This document shows positions 15,545 through 26,402 of a stretch of DNA of 64,000 nucleotides, one piece after another (positions within the stretch are counted from its first letter, which is position 1; each line of letters begins with the position of its first letter). The stretch is from contig NZ_FYED01000008.1 in assembly GCF_900187565.1 (NCBI RefSeq), positions 62,001 to 126,000 on the forward strand. Reading direction: 5' to 3'. This DNA comes from Pseudomonas sp. Irchel 3A7. Its GTDB lineage: Bacteria; Pseudomonadota; Gammaproteobacteria; Pseudomonadales; Pseudomonadaceae. Below the pieces are notes generated by a model, which did not search any database, was not told the origin of the DNA, and worked only from the letters and a program-made list of their open reading frames with translations. Position numbers and translations under genes: made by a program.

Positions 15545-16309
15545 ATGACCGAAGACACCATCAAGCGCCGGGCACGCGGTCTGGACCGGGCGTTCGATAT
15601 CCTAGATTTCCTCAAGGAAATCGGCCAGCCCCTGCGCCCGAACGAAATCGCCAGCGGCATCGGCAGCCCCAAATCCACGGTCTATGAACTGGTTGCTTCG
15701 TTGCTGGAACGACGGATCCTGGAGCCGGTCGGCAAGGACGGTCACGTGTACCTCGGCCGCCAGCTGTACTTCCTCGGCCAGGCGCATTTGCGCCATTTCG
15801 ACCTGACCCGCGAGGCCGATCACGCCTTGCAGGACATCGTCAGCCAGACCCGCGAGACCGCGCAGATGTGCCTGCTCAACGGGCGCAAGTACACCGTGGC
15901 GCTGATGAAGGAGGGCGAGCGGCATTTCCGCATTTCCTCAGACATCGGCGAGAACGCGCCGATCCCCTGGACCGCCTCCGGGCGCCTGTTGCTGGCGCAC
16001 CTGAGCGACCAGGAAATCGTCGACCTGATCGACCACGACGACTTCATCCTGCCCAACGGCGATCGCCTGGAGCTTGCGCAGTTTCTGAAGGAAATCCGTC
16101 AGGCCGGTATCGACGGCTTTTTCTCTTTCGACAGCGTGGCCGACACCTTTACCCATTGCTTCGCCGCCCCGGTCAAAGACCCGAATGGCGTGGCCATTTG
16201 CACCTTGTGCATCGTCGCGCCGCGCGCCGATGCCAAGACTCATTACAACGACTACCGCCGGGTGCTGATCGAAAGCGCGAACAGCCTGGCCCGTCGTATC
16301 AACGAATAA
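15545..16309 (+). CDS. IclR-family transcriptional regulator
   Basis: The 254-residue protein has an N-terminal winged helix (LDRAFDILDFLKEIGQPLRPNEIA, GSPKSTVYELVASLLERRIL) and the C-terminal IclR effector domain (ARETAQMCLLNGRKYTVALMKEGE, PWTASGRLLLAHL). Such regulators bind small acids and often repress catabolic operons. It is encoded amid the transport and breakdown genes, so its ligand is likely the substrate or KDG. The palindrome at 11871-11908 is its best candidate site. A ribosome site AAGGGAAC lies before the ATG. Confidence 0.92.
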   Translation: MTEDTIKRRARGLDRAFDILDFLKEIGQPLRPNEIASGIGSPKSTVYELVASLLERRILEPVGKDGHVYLGRQLYFLGQAHLRHFDLTREADHALQDIVSQTRETAQMCLLNGRKYTVALMKEGERHFRISSDIGENAPIPWTASGRLLLAHLSDQEIVDLIDHDDFILPNGDRLELAQFLKEIRQAGIDGFFSFDSVADTFTHCFAAPVKDPNGVAICTLCIVAPRADAKTHYNDYRRVLIESANSLARRINE

Positions 16310-16348
16310 CAGCGGCTGCCTGCAGTCGCGAATGTGAGGAGTTCGACC

Positions 16349-17566
16349 ATGTCTTCTGCCCCCCATACTGCCGCCGTGGAAAAGGGCTCTGCCCAACCCG
16401 GCGCCAACCTGGTCCGTGACGTCAGCCTGCCGGCCCTGGTGCTGCATCGCGAAGCGCTGGAACACAACATTCGCTGGATGCAGGACTTTGTCAGCAACAG
16501 CGGCGCGCAGCTGGCGCCCCACGGCAAGACCAGCATGACCCCGGCGCTGTTTCGCCGGCAACTGGACGCTGGCGCCTGGGGCATTACCCTGGCCAGCGCC
16601 ACGCAAACCCGTGCGGCCTATGCCCATGGCGTACGTCGGGTACTGATGGCCAACCAACTGGTGGGCACGCCGAACATGGCATTGATCGCCGATTTGCTGG
16701 CCGATCCGACATTCGATTTCTATTGCATGGTCGATCACCCGGACAACGTCGCTGATCTCGGCGCGTACTTCGCCACTCGCGGTGTGCGCCTGAACGTGAT
16801 GATCGAGTACGGCGTGGTGGGCGGTCGTTGTGGTTGCCGCAGCGAGCAGGAAGTCCTCGACCTGGCCAAGGCCATCGCCGCTCAACCGGCGCTGGCCCTG
16901 ACAGGCATTGAAGGTTACGAAGGGGTGATTCACGGTGATCACGCCGTCAGCGGCATTCGTGCGTTTGCCGGCTCCCTGGTTCGCCTGGCCGTGCAGTTGC
17001 AAGACAGCGGCGCGTTCGCCATCGCCAAACCGATCATCACGGCGTCGGGCTCCGCCTGGTATGACTTGATTGCCGAGGAGTTCGAAGCACAGAACGCCGC
17101 CGGGCGTTTCCTCAGTGTGCTGCGTCCGGGCAGTTATGTGGCCCATGACCATGGCATCTATAAAGAAGCGCAATGCTGTGTGCTGGACCGCCGCAGCGAC
17201 CTGCACGAAGGTCTGCGTCCGGCGCTGGAAGTCTGGGCTCACGTGCAGTCGTTGCCCGAACCTGGCTTCGCCGTGATCGCCCTGGGTAAGCGCGACGTGG
17301 CCTACGACGCCGGTTTGCCGGTGCCGTTGCTGCGTTACAAGGCGGGCGTGGTGCCGGCTAAAGGCGACGATGTCGGTGCCTGCAAAGTGACGGCGGTGAT
17401 GGACCAGCATGCGTTCATGACCGTGGCGCCGGGGGTTGAATTGCGGGTGGGCGACATTATTTCGTTCGGCACCTCGCACCCGTGCCTGACGTTCGACAAG
17501 TGGCGCACGGGGTGCCTGGTGGATGAGCAGTTGAACGTCATCGAAACCATGGAAACCTGTTTCTAA
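16349..17566 (+). CDS. PLP-dependent amino-acid dehydratase of the D-serine dehydratase-like/alanine-racemase fold; probable D-glucosaminate dehydratase
   Basis: The 405-residue enzyme starts at ATG 16349, 8 bases after GAGG (a GTG at 16334 overlaps that site). It has the fold-type III PLP site (LAPHGKTSMTPALFRRQL, with Lys of HGKT as the likely Schiff-base residue) and the C-terminal metal site of eukaryotic-type D-serine dehydratases (SFGTSHPCLTFDKW, His and Cys as zinc ligands). Family members include D-serine dehydratases, D-threonine aldolases and, as I recall, the P. fluorescens D-glucosaminate dehydratase. The next gene, KDG kinase, and the RidA gene favour D-glucosaminate to KDG plus ammonia. 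A D-serine or D-threonine activity remains possible. Confidence 0.8.
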   Translation: MSSAPHTAAVEKGSAQPGANLVRDVSLPALVLHREALEHNIRWMQDFVSNSGAQLAPHGKTSMTPALFRRQLDAGAWGITLASATQTRAAYAHGVRRVLMANQLVGTPNMALIADLLADPTFDFYCMVDHPDNVADLGAYFATRGVRLNVMIEYGVVGGRCGCRSEQEVLDLAKAIAAQPALALTGIEGYEGVIHGDHAVSGIRAFAGSLVRLAVQLQDSGAFAIAKPIITASGSAWYDLIAEEFEAQNAAGRFLSVLRPGSYVAHDHGIYKEAQCCVLDRRSDLHEGLRPALEVWAHVQSLPEPGFAVIALGKRDVAYDAGLPVPLLRYKAGVVPAKGDDVGACKVTAVMDQHAFMTVAPGVELRVGDIISFGTSHPCLTFDKWRTGCLVDEQLNVIETMETCF

Positions 17567-17587
17567 GTCCGGAACCGAGGTGCTGCC

Positions 17588-17651
17588 TTCGCGAGCAGGC
17601 TCGCTCCCACAATGGAATGCGTTTCCCTGTGGGAGCGAGCCTGCTCGCGAA
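17588..17651. repeat. REPIN
   Basis: Inverted REP arms of the TTCGCGAGCAGGCTCGCTCC type separated by about 17 bases, between the dehydratase and the kinase genes. It would form a hairpin inside the presumed transcript. Confidence 0.92.
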
Positions 17652-17694
17652 GACGGCCGCCCAGACAACACAGAAGCACCAGAGACCCCACATC

Positions 17695-18627
17695 ATGAAC
17701 ACCATCAACACCCTCGGCCCCAACACCCCGCGCATCGCCCTGATCGGCGAATGCATGATCGAGTTGCAGCATCGCGCTGACGGCAGCCTGCACCAGAGCT
17801 TCGGCGGCGACACCTTGAACACGGCGGTCTATCTGTCCCGCGAACTGGGTACGGCCGGCAGCGTCGATTACGTCACCGCCCTGGGCGATGACAGTTTCAG
17901 CGATGCGATGTGCCAGAGCTGGGCCGCGGAAAACATCGGACTGGACATGGTCCAGCGCTTGCCCGGCCGTTTGCCCGGTCTGTACTGCATCCAGACCGAC
18001 GCTGCCGGCGAACGGCGCTTTCTCTACTGGCGCAATGAGGCGGCGGTGCGCGATTGCTTCACCACCGTGGCCGCCGCGCCGATCCTGGCAGCGTTGCCGG
18101 ATTACGACGTGCTGTACTTCAGCGGCATCACCCTGGCGGTATTGGGCGTGCAAGGTAGGGAGAGACTGCTGGAAACCTTGATCGAGGCCCGGCAACGCGA
18201 TGCGCGGATCGTCTTCGACAACAACTACCGGCCACGCCTGTGGGCTTCGGTCGAAGAGGCGCGGGCGGCTTATCGCAGCGTGCTGCCCTATGTCGACCTG
18301 GCGCTGCTGACCGTGGATGACGAACAGGCGCTGTTCCATTTCGCCGATTGCGCAGCGGTGTTTGCCGCGTATGAGCAGATCGGCACGCCTGAGGTGGTGC
18401 TCAAGCGCGGCGCCGAAGCCTGTCTGATTCGTTGTGATGGCGAGTCATTCGAAGTACCGGCGCAGAAGGTCGAGCGCGTGGTGGATACCACGGCGGCGGG
18501 GGATTCGTTCAGCGCGGCGTACCTGGCCAGTCGGCTCAAGGGTAGCAGCCCGGTGGAGGCTGCCGAGGCGGGGCATCGGTTGGCGAGTCGGGTGATTCAA
18601 GTACCGGGGGCGTTGATTCCGAGATAA
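17695..18627 (+). CDS. kdgK: 2-keto-3-deoxygluconate kinase, PfkB family
   Basis: The 310-residue kinase has the PfkB pattern: IALIGECMIELQ at the start, FGGDTLNTAVYLSR, and the C-terminal signature DTTAAGDSFSAAYLA with the catalytic Asp. KDG-type kinases share FDNNYRPRLWAS, seen here. It would phosphorylate KDG to KDPG for the Entner-Doudoroff aldolase. I placed the start at ATG 17695; the frame is open further upstream but only through REPIN sequence. Its position after a dehydratase that can yield KDG supports the assignment. Confidence 0.9.
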   Translation: MNTINTLGPNTPRIALIGECMIELQHRADGSLHQSFGGDTLNTAVYLSRELGTAGSVDYVTALGDDSFSDAMCQSWAAENIGLDMVQRLPGRLPGLYCIQTDAAGERRFLYWRNEAAVRDCFTTVAAAPILAALPDYDVLYFSGITLAVLGVQGRERLLETLIEARQRDARIVFDNNYRPRLWASVEEARAAYRSVLPYVDLALLTVDDEQALFHFADCAAVFAAYEQIGTPEVVLKRGAEACLIRCDGESFEVPAQKVERVVDTTAAGDSFSAAYLASRLKGSSPVEAAEAGHRLASRVIQVPGALIPR

Positions 18628-18657
18628 GCGGTGAAGGGCCGCTGGCTGCGCCATCGG

Positions 18658-18722
18658 ATCGCTGGCAAGCCAGCTCCCACAGGTCTTGCGCGGTCCTTGT
18701 GGGAGCTGGCTTGCCAGCGATG
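18658..18722. repeat. REPIN
   Basis: Inverted REP arms of the ATCGCTGGCAAGCCAGCTCC type, the same subfamily as the one after ridA, lying between convergent genes kdgK and a parvulin. Confidence 0.92.
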
Positions 18723-18741
18723 AGGCCCTGAGGCCAACCCG

Positions 18742-19017
18742 TCAATCCCGGAAAAACACCTGCACCAGGTGATACCCGAACTTGCTCTTGATCGGGCCAT
18801 GCACCACCCGCAGCGGCTTCTTGAAAATCACCGCGTCAATCACCCCGACCATCTGTCCCGGACGTACTTCACCCAGATCGCCGCCGCGTTTGCCGGACGG
18901 GCAGGCGGAGTACTTCTTGGCCAGCACGTCAAACGCTTCACCCTTGGCGATGCGTTGTTTGAGCTGCTCGGCTTCTTCCGAGGTTTTCACCAGAATATGG
19001 CGGGCTTGAGCTTTCAT
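18742..19017 (-). CDS. ppiC: Small single-domain parvulin peptidyl-prolyl isomerase
   Basis: The 91-residue cytosolic protein is a bare parvulin domain: KAQARHILVKTSEEAEQLKQRI, then FDVLAKKYSACPSGKRGGDLGEV and SKFGYHLVQVFFRD, matching E. coli PpiC in length and motifs. It isomerises prolyl bonds; its client proteins are unknown. ATG at 19017 is chosen because the conserved domain starts at once. A second parvulin is encoded at 33636-33917. Confidence 0.93.
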   Translation of the reverse strand: MKAQARHILVKTSEEAEQLKQRIAKGEAFDVLAKKYSACPSGKRGGDLGEVRPGQMVGVIDAVIFKKPLRVVHGPIKSKFGYHLVQVFFRD

Positions 19018-19071
19018 AGGGCAATTACCTTGCAACGGTGACGACAACGGGGCGCGCGATTATGCCTTAAC

Positions 19072-21609
19072 TCACTCGGGTTGGCCGATCATCGTGCGAA
19101 TCTTGTTGGCCAACAGATCAATGGAGAACGGTTTGGCCACCATGTCCATGCCTTCCTCGAGGAAGCCCTGACGTTCGGCCGCCATTTGCGCGTAACCGGT
19201 CATGAACAGCACTTTCAGGTCCGGGCGATGCTGGCGCGCAATCTCTGCCAACTGCCGGCCATTCATCCCCGGCAGGCCGACATCGGTGACCAGCAGATCG
19301 ACCCGCAAATCGGATTCGAGCAAGGGCAAGGCGGTTTTCGCGTCTTCGGCTTCGTGGGCCTTATAGCCAAGCTCCTTGAGCAGGTCGAGCACCAGCATGC
19401 GCACCGCCGGATCATCCTCCACCAGGACCACGGTTTCCCCGGCAATCGCCGGTGGGGCTTCGCCGATGTCCGGCGACGGAGCGTCTTGCGCTTGCACCGC
19501 ATGCAAGCGCGGCAGGTACAGGCGCACGTTGGTGCCCTGTCCGGGCATGCTGAACAGACTCACATGGCCGCCCGATTGCTGGGCGAATCCGTAGATCATC
19601 GATAGCCCAAGCCCGGTGCCCTGGCCGATGGGTTTGGTGGTGAAGAACGGGTCGAACGCCTTGGCCAATACCTTGGGCGTCATGCCGGTGCCGTTGTCGC
19701 TGACCGCGATCATCAGGTAATCGCCGGCCTTGACCGGCTCCAGAATGTTGATGTCGCTGCTGTCGAGGTAAACATTGGCGGTTTCGATGCGCAGTTCACC
19801 GCCATCGGGCATGGCGTCCCTGGCGTTGATGACCAGGTTGAGCAGGGCGTTTTCCAGTTGGCTGACATCGGTGCTGACCGGCCAGGCGTCTTCGGCCAGT
19901 TGCAACTTGAGCTGGATGTGGTCGCCCTTGGTGCGGCGGAACAGATCTTCCAGGGAATGGATCAGGTCGTTGGCGTTCAGCGGCTTGCGGTCCAGCGATT
20001 GGCGCCTGGAGAACGCCAGCAAACGATGGGTCAGGGCGGCGGCCCGTTTCGCCGAGGACACGGCGGTTTCGGCGAAGCGGGCAATGTCCTGGGTCCGTCC
20101 ATCGGCGATGTAGCGTTGCATGAGGTCGAGGCTGCCGATGATACCAGTGAGCATGTTGTTGAAGTCATGGGCGATGCCACCGGTGAGCTGGCCGACGGCT
20201 TCCATTTTCTGTGCATGGCGCAAGGCGTCTTCAGCGCGCTCGCGTTCGAACATCTCGTTTTGCAGGCGCTGGTTGGTTTCGGCCAGTTGCTGGGTACGCG
20301 CTGCGACCCGTTCTTCGAGGGTTTCGTTCAGGTTGCGCAGCGCTTCTTCGGTGTTTTTGCGTTCGGTTTCGTCGATCACGAAAATGTAAAAACCGTTCAC
20401 CGCGCCGTCCGCGCCGTGGCGCGGCAAATAATTCATCAGGGCATGGCGGATGCTGCCGTCACGGTGCGGTGCGTCGATGCTGAAACAGCAGGGCTTGCCG
20501 GTCAGCGCCTGGGCAATATGCTCGGCGCGCAAGGCGTAGGCCTCATCGCCCAATACCTCGCGAATGGTCCTGCCGTAGAGCTCCTGGGGCGTCAGGCCGT
20601 ACCAGTCCAGATAAGCGGAATTGTTCAGGCGAAAGCGTTCCTCGCGGTCAACGTAGCTGATCAGGATCGGCATGGCGTTGATGATCAGCTGCAGCTCGGT
20701 CTGACTCTGGCGCAAGGCCTGCTCGGTGTTTTTGCGCTCGGTCAGGTCCAGTGCCGCGCCGAGAAAGCGGATCGGCCGACCATGGTGGTCCTTGTAGCAC
20801 CGCCCGCGGGCGAACACCCAGCGCAACTGGCCGTCGGGTTGCAACAGGCGATATTCCTCGGCGTACTCAGTGCCATGGGTAATGCAATGCTTGATGCTGC
20901 GGGCAATCAGGGCACGGTCTTCTGGGTGGACGCCGTGCAGATAGGCGCTGATCGGCAATTGCCCGGCCATGGCGGGATCGATGCCGTGCAGTTGGGCGAA
21001 ATGGGCATCGGCAATGAAACGGTCCTCACTGATATCCCAGTCCCAGGTCCCCACAGCGTCGGTCGCGGCGAGAGCCAGTTGCAGGCGTTCTTCCGTTTCC
21101 TGCTGTGCCTTGAGGCTGGCGGCCGAGCGTTGTTCCAGTTCCAGGGCGATGCGCCGCCGTTCGTTGGTTTCGATGGCGGTGACCAGAATTCCGGCGACCT
21201 GGGTGTTCTCGTCGCGGATCGGACTGTAGGTCAGGTCGAGCCAGAAATCGGAATCCTTGCCATCGCGCTGCAGGGTGAAGCGTTGTTCGCTGTAGGTCCG
21301 CACCTGACCTTGTAGGACGGCACTGTAAATCGGGTCGGTAAAGTCCTGGAGTTCTGGCCAGATCTGGTGCGTCGGCTGTCCGAAAGCGTGCGGATGCTTG
21401 CTGCCGGCGAGCAGGGCGAAGCCGTCGTTGTAGATCTGCGTCAACTGCGGCCCCCACAGCAACAGCATCGGCATCGGCGAATGGATCACGATGTCCACGG
21501 CGGTGCGCAGGCTTTGCGGCCAGGTACTGGCCTCGCCCAGCGGCGTGCTTGCCCAGTCCAGTCGGGCAATCAAGGCCTGTGCATCGCTGCCGGTTGGTGA
21601 TGCATTCAT
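19072..21609 (-). CDS. Hybrid sensor histidine kinase with three PAS domains and a receiver
   Basis: This 845-residue protein has no clear membrane helix. Residues about 30-150, 175-300 and 305-425 are PAS-like (the second has [20 protein letters not shown], the third with [15 protein letters not shown]), then a short coiled coil ([23 protein letters not shown]). The kinase core has [20 protein letters not shown] with the phospho-acceptor His, [14 protein letters not shown] (N box) and [12 protein letters not shown] (G box). The last 120 residues are a receiver ([26 protein letters not shown] with the phospho-Asp). The signal and output partner are unknown; no partner regulator lies beside it. 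AGGAC precedes the ATG at 21609. Confidence 0.92.
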   Translation of the reverse strand: MNASPTGSDAQALIARLDWASTPLGEASTWPQSLRTAVDIVIHSPMPMLLLWGPQLTQIYNDGFALLAGSKHPHAFGQPTHQIWPELQDFTDPIYSAVLQGQVRTYSEQRFTLQRDGKDSDFWLDLTYSPIRDENTQVAGILVTAIETNERRRIALELEQRSAASLKAQQETEERLQLALAATDAVGTWDWDISEDRFIADAHFAQLHGIDPAMAGQLPISAYLHGVHPEDRALIARSIKHCITHGTEYAEEYRLLQPDGQLRWVFARGRCYKDHHGRPIRFLGAALDLTERKNTEQALRQSQTELQLIINAMPILISYVDREERFRLNNSAYLDWYGLTPQELYGRTIREVLGDEAYALRAEHIAQALTGKPCCFSIDAPHRDGSIRHALMNYLPRHGADGAVNGFYIFVIDETERKNTEEALRNLNETLEERVAARTQQLAETNQRLQNEMFERERAEDALRHAQKMEAVGQLTGGIAHDFNNMLTGIIGSLDLMQRYIADGRTQDIARFAETAVSSAKRAAALTHRLLAFSRRQSLDRKPLNANDLIHSLEDLFRRTKGDHIQLKLQLAEDAWPVSTDVSQLENALLNLVINARDAMPDGGELRIETANVYLDSSDINILEPVKAGDYLMIAVSDNGTGMTPKVLAKAFDPFFTTKPIGQGTGLGLSMIYGFAQQSGGHVSLFSMPGQGTNVRLYLPRLHAVQAQDAPSPDIGEAPPAIAGETVVLVEDDPAVRMLVLDLLKELGYKAHEAEDAKTALPLLESDLRVDLLVTDVGLPGMNGRQLAEIARQHRPDLKVLFMTGYAQMAAERQGFLEEGMDMVAKPFSIDLLANKIRTMIGQPE

Positions 21610-21763
21610 CTAGGTGTCCTGCGTTCAAGTCGGTATGGCGGTGTCTACTATGCTTGCTGAGCACTGACCCGTACGGGTCATTTCTGTCAATTGAATGCTT
21701 CGCGGATGCTTTTTGCCATGGAAATCGATGCGTTGTTAAAACGCCTACCCACATCACCCCCCC

Positions 21764-21852
21764 TGTGGGAGCGAGCCTGCTCGCGAAGACGTCGTGTCAG
21801 TCACATTCATTCCGACTGGCGCATCGCATTCGCGAGCAGGCTCGCTCCCACA
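21764..21852. repeat. REPIN
   Basis: Outward-facing REP arms (GTGGGAGCGAGCCTGCTCGCGAA and its inverse) separated by about 40 bases, upstream of the kinase gene and downstream of aacS. The rest of the 21610-21865 gap shows no gene. Confidence 0.9.
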
Positions 21853-21865
21853 GTGGATCTCAATT

Positions 21866-23821
<1,956 letters not shown>

Positions 23822-23851
23822 GATTTGCCTCTTCTTCTATCTGCAGATCCA

Positions 23852-23915
23852 TTCGCGAGCAGGCTCGCTCCCACAGGGGACCGCATTTCAATGTGGGAGC
23901 GAGCCTGCTCGCGAA
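23852..23915. repeat. REPIN
   Basis: TTCGCGAGCAGGCTCGCTCC-type arms with a 16-base spacer in the gap between bdhA and aacS. Confidence 0.92.
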
Positions 23916-23941
23916 GAACGATAACGCGGTCTAACGTCAGA

Positions 23942-24715
23942 TCACTGCGCCAACCACCCACCATCAACATTCCACGCCGCGCCCCGTACCTGGCTGCCGG
24001 CTTCGCTGCACAGGAACAGCACCAGCTCGCCCAGCTGCGGCGGGGTCACGAATTCCAGCGACGGTTGTTTCTCCGCCAGCAGATCATGCTGGGCCTGTTG
24101 CGGATCAATGCCGGTCGCGGCGCGATCATCGATCTGCTTCTGTACCAGCGGCGTCAGCACCCAACCCGGGCAGATCGCGTTGCAGGTCACGTTGCTGGTA
24201 GCGGTTTCAAGGGCGACCACCTTGGTCAACCCGATCACGCCGTGCTTGGCCGCCACATAAGCGGCCTTGCCTGTCGAGCCGACCAGACCATGCACCGAGG
24301 CGATGTTGATCACCCGGCCCCAGCCCTTGGCGCGCATGCCCGGCAAGCTCAGGCGGGTACTGTGAAACACGGATGACAGATTGATGGCGATGATCGAATC
24401 CCAGCGCTCCACCGGGAACTCGTCTACCGGCGCCACATGTTGGATGCCGGCGTTGTTGACCAGAATGTCGACACCGCCGAATTCACGCTCGGCGTAGGCG
24501 ATCATGTCGGCGATCTGCGCCGGGTCGCTGACGTCGGCCGGGTGATGGCCGACCTTGCCACCGAATTGCTCGACTTCAGCAATGACGTTGGACGCATCGC
24601 CGAAACCGTTGAGGATCAGGTTGGCGCCGGCCTTGGCCAGGCTCAGGGCGATGCCCAGGCCGATGCCGCTGGTGGAGCCGGTGACCAGTGCGGTCTTGCC
24701 CGAAAGAGTCGTCAT
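23942..24715 (-). CDS. bdhA: 3-hydroxybutyrate dehydrogenase
   Basis: The 257-residue short-chain dehydrogenase oxidises (R)-3-hydroxybutyrate to acetoacetate with NAD. It has the nucleotide motif TGSTSGIG, NNAGIQHVAPV, the catalytic Ser in NIASVHGLVGS and YVAAKHG (Tyr and Lys). The IQHVAP and HGLVGS segments are typical of this enzyme. ATG at 24715 directly follows the permease gene with 7 bases between. It acts between the GntP-type permease and AacS. Confidence 0.95.
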   Translation of the reverse strand: MTTLSGKTALVTGSTSGIGLGIALSLAKAGANLILNGFGDASNVIAEVEQFGGKVGHHPADVSDPAQIADMIAYAEREFGGVDILVNNAGIQHVAPVDEFPVERWDSIIAINLSSVFHSTRLSLPGMRAKGWGRVINIASVHGLVGSTGKAAYVAAKHGVIGLTKVVALETATSNVTCNAICPGWVLTPLVQKQIDDRAATGIDPQQAQHDLLAEKQPSLEFVTPPQLGELVLFLCSEAGSQVRGAAWNVDGGWLAQ

Positions 24716-24722
24716 GAATACC

Positions 24723-26114
24723 TCACACAATGCCAGTGGCGTAGAAAGTACCGATCACCACGAAAACCGCCAGTGTCTTGATCAGCGTAATACAGAAAAT
24801 GTCTTTGTAAGCTTCGCGGTGGGTCAGGCCGGTGACCGCCAGCAAGGTAATCACCGCGCCGTTGTGCGGCAGGGTGTCCATGCCGCCGCTGGCCATCGAG
24901 GCCACCCGGTGCAGCACTTCCAGCGGAATATTGGCGGCGTGGGCGGCGCTGATGAACTGCTCGGACATCGCCGCCAGGGCGATGCTCATGCCGCCCGATG
25001 CGGAACCGGTGATACCGGCCAGCAAGGTGACGGTAATTGCTTCATTGACCAGCGGATCTGGAATGTTCTTGAGCCAGTCGGCCAGCACCAGAAAGCCCGG
25101 CAGGGACGCGATCACCGCGCCGAAACCGTATTCCGAGGCCGTGTTCATTGCTGCCAGCAAGGCACCGCTGACTGCACTTTTGCTGCCTTCGGCCAGTTTG
25201 CGGCTGATCGCCTTGTAGCCGAACAGCAGCACCATGATGATGCCCACCAGCAGTGCAGCCTGTACTGCCCAGATCGCGGTGAGTTTGGCGATCTCGGTGG
25301 TGACCGGGGCGGCCATGCCCGGCAGCGCCAGGCTGTGGGTCTTGCCGTACCACTGTGGAATCCACTGGGTGAACAACAGGTTCATGATGCCCACGGCCAG
25401 TAGCGGCGAGAGGGCGATCCACGGGTTGGGCAACTTGATGTCGGCGGCGGTTTCCGGCTCGTTGCGCAGGTCGTTGCCATAGCCTTCACCCGTGCGCTGG
25501 GCCTTGTTGCGCTGACGCTGGAGAAACAGCATGCCGGCGCAGAACACGAAGATCGTGCCGATCACACCCAGCCACGGTGCAGCCCAGGCCGTGGTGTTGA
25601 AGAAGGTACTGGGGATGATGTTCTGGATCTGCGGGGTGCCGGGCAGGGCATCCATGGTGAACGAGAACGCGCCGAGGGCGATGGTCGCCGGGATCAGGCG
25701 CTTGGGAATATTGCTCTGGCGGAACATTTCAGCGGCGAATGGATAAACCGCGAACACCACCACGAACAGCGACACGCCACCGTAGGTGAGCAAGGCGCAA
25801 ACCAATACGATGACCAGCATTGCCTGACGGGTGCCGAGCAAGCGAATGGCCGCGGCGACGATTGAGCGCGAGAAACCCGACAGCTCGATCAGCTTGCCGA
25901 ATACCGCACCGAGCAGGAACACCGGAAAGTACAGTTTGATGAAGCCGACCATTTTCTCCATGAACACGCCGGTGAAGGCAGGTGCAACGGCGGAAGGGTC
26001 GGTCAGCAGGACGGCGCCGAGGGCGGCAATCGGGGCAAAAAGGATAACGCTATAGCCACGGTAAGCAGCCAGCATCAGCAGCGCGAGGGCTGCCAAGGCA
26101 ATGATCACACTCAT
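24723..26114 (-). CDS. GntP-family permease, probable 3-hydroxybutyrate transporter
   Basis: The 463-residue inner-membrane protein has about 12 hydrophobic helices and GntP-family traits (PVFLLGAVFGKLIELSG, TYGGVSLFVVVFAVYPFA, ALPGTPQIQNIIPS). The cluster with bdhA and a sigma-54 activator matches the P. aeruginosa PA2003-PA2005 layout, where the permease is linked to 3-hydroxybutyrate use. AGGAG lies 8 bases before the ATG at 26114. It is the first gene after the sigma-54 promoter described next. Confidence 0.9.
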   Translation of the reverse strand: MSVIIALAALALLMLAAYRGYSVILFAPIAALGAVLLTDPSAVAPAFTGVFMEKMVGFIKLYFPVFLLGAVFGKLIELSGFSRSIVAAAIRLLGTRQAMLVIVLVCALLTYGGVSLFVVVFAVYPFAAEMFRQSNIPKRLIPATIALGAFSFTMDALPGTPQIQNIIPSTFFNTTAWAAPWLGVIGTIFVFCAGMLFLQRQRNKAQRTGEGYGNDLRNEPETAADIKLPNPWIALSPLLAVGIMNLLFTQWIPQWYGKTHSLALPGMAAPVTTEIAKLTAIWAVQAALLVGIIMVLLFGYKAISRKLAEGSKSAVSGALLAAMNTASEYGFGAVIASLPGFLVLADWLKNIPDPLVNEAITVTLLAGITGSASGGMSIALAAMSEQFISAAHAANIPLEVLHRVASMASGGMDTLPHNGAVITLLAVTGLTHREAYKDIFCITLIKTLAVFVVIGTFYATGIV

Positions 26115-26172
26115 GGTGTGTCTCCTGGGATTGTTATTTTTGTAGGGGTGAAACGTTGTAGGAGACGGCTGT

Positions 26173-26189
26173 AGCGAGTTTCGTGCCAG
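26173..26189 (-). promoter_or_regulatory. Sigma-54 (-24/-12) promoter of the permease-bdhA operon
   Basis: On the minus strand CTGGCACGAAACTCGCT (26189 to 26173) matches CTGGCACG-N4-TTGCW with one change in the -12 box; GG and GC are 10 bases apart. Transcription would start about 26163, some 50 bases before the permease ATG. The flanking enhancer-type gene hbcR and the palindromes at 26252 and 26387 support it. An AT-rich stretch (about 26198-26228) between could bind IHF. Confidence 0.75.
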
Positions 26190-26251
26190 ATGAGTAAGTT
26201 ATTGAAATATAAAGATATATTTTTCTGTTTGGAGTCGAAATCAATGGGTTT

Positions 26252-26267
26252 GTCTCTGTTTTGAGAC
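26252..26267 (-). promoter_or_regulatory. Enhancer palindrome 1, GTCTC-N6-GAGAC, candidate HbcR site
   Basis: GTCTC (26252-26256) and GAGAC (26263-26267) form a perfect inverted repeat about 90-105 bases upstream of the predicted transcription start. A second copy with identical arms and spacing lies at 26387. Position and symmetry suit a dimeric or hexameric bacterial enhancer-binding protein. Confidence 0.6.
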
Positions 26268-26288
26268 TTTTGCTGTCAAGACTGGCCT

Positions 26289-26358
26289 TTCGCGGGCAAG
26301 CCAGCTCCCACAGGTTCATCGATAACGCGGTCACTGTGGGAGCGGGCTTGCCCGCGAA
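26289..26358. repeat. REPIN with unequal arms, between the two enhancer palindromes
   Basis: The left arm is CGCGGGCAAGCCAGCTCCC, a mix of two REP subtypes, while the right arm is the GGGAGCGGGCTTGCCCGCG type. It sits between the two candidate HbcR sites, so it lengthens the distance between them. Confidence 0.88.
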
Positions 26359-26386
26359 GAGGCCATATCTACCAATGGAGATCAAT

Positions 26387-26402
26387 GTCTCTTTATAGAG
26401 AC
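26387..26402 (-). promoter_or_regulatory. Enhancer palindrome 2, GTCTC-N6-GAGAC, candidate HbcR site
   Basis: GTCTC (26387-26391) and GAGAC (26398-26402) repeat the arms and spacing of palindrome 1 exactly. It overlaps the stop codon of hbcR and lies about 225-240 bases upstream of the predicted start of the permease transcript. Overlap with a gene end means part of it is also coding. Confidence 0.5.

Noticed and set aside
16349..17566. Alanine racemase or D-threonine aldolase
   Set aside because: The PLP fold is shared, but the C-terminal SHPC metal site and neighbours suit a dehydratase/ammonia-lyase better.
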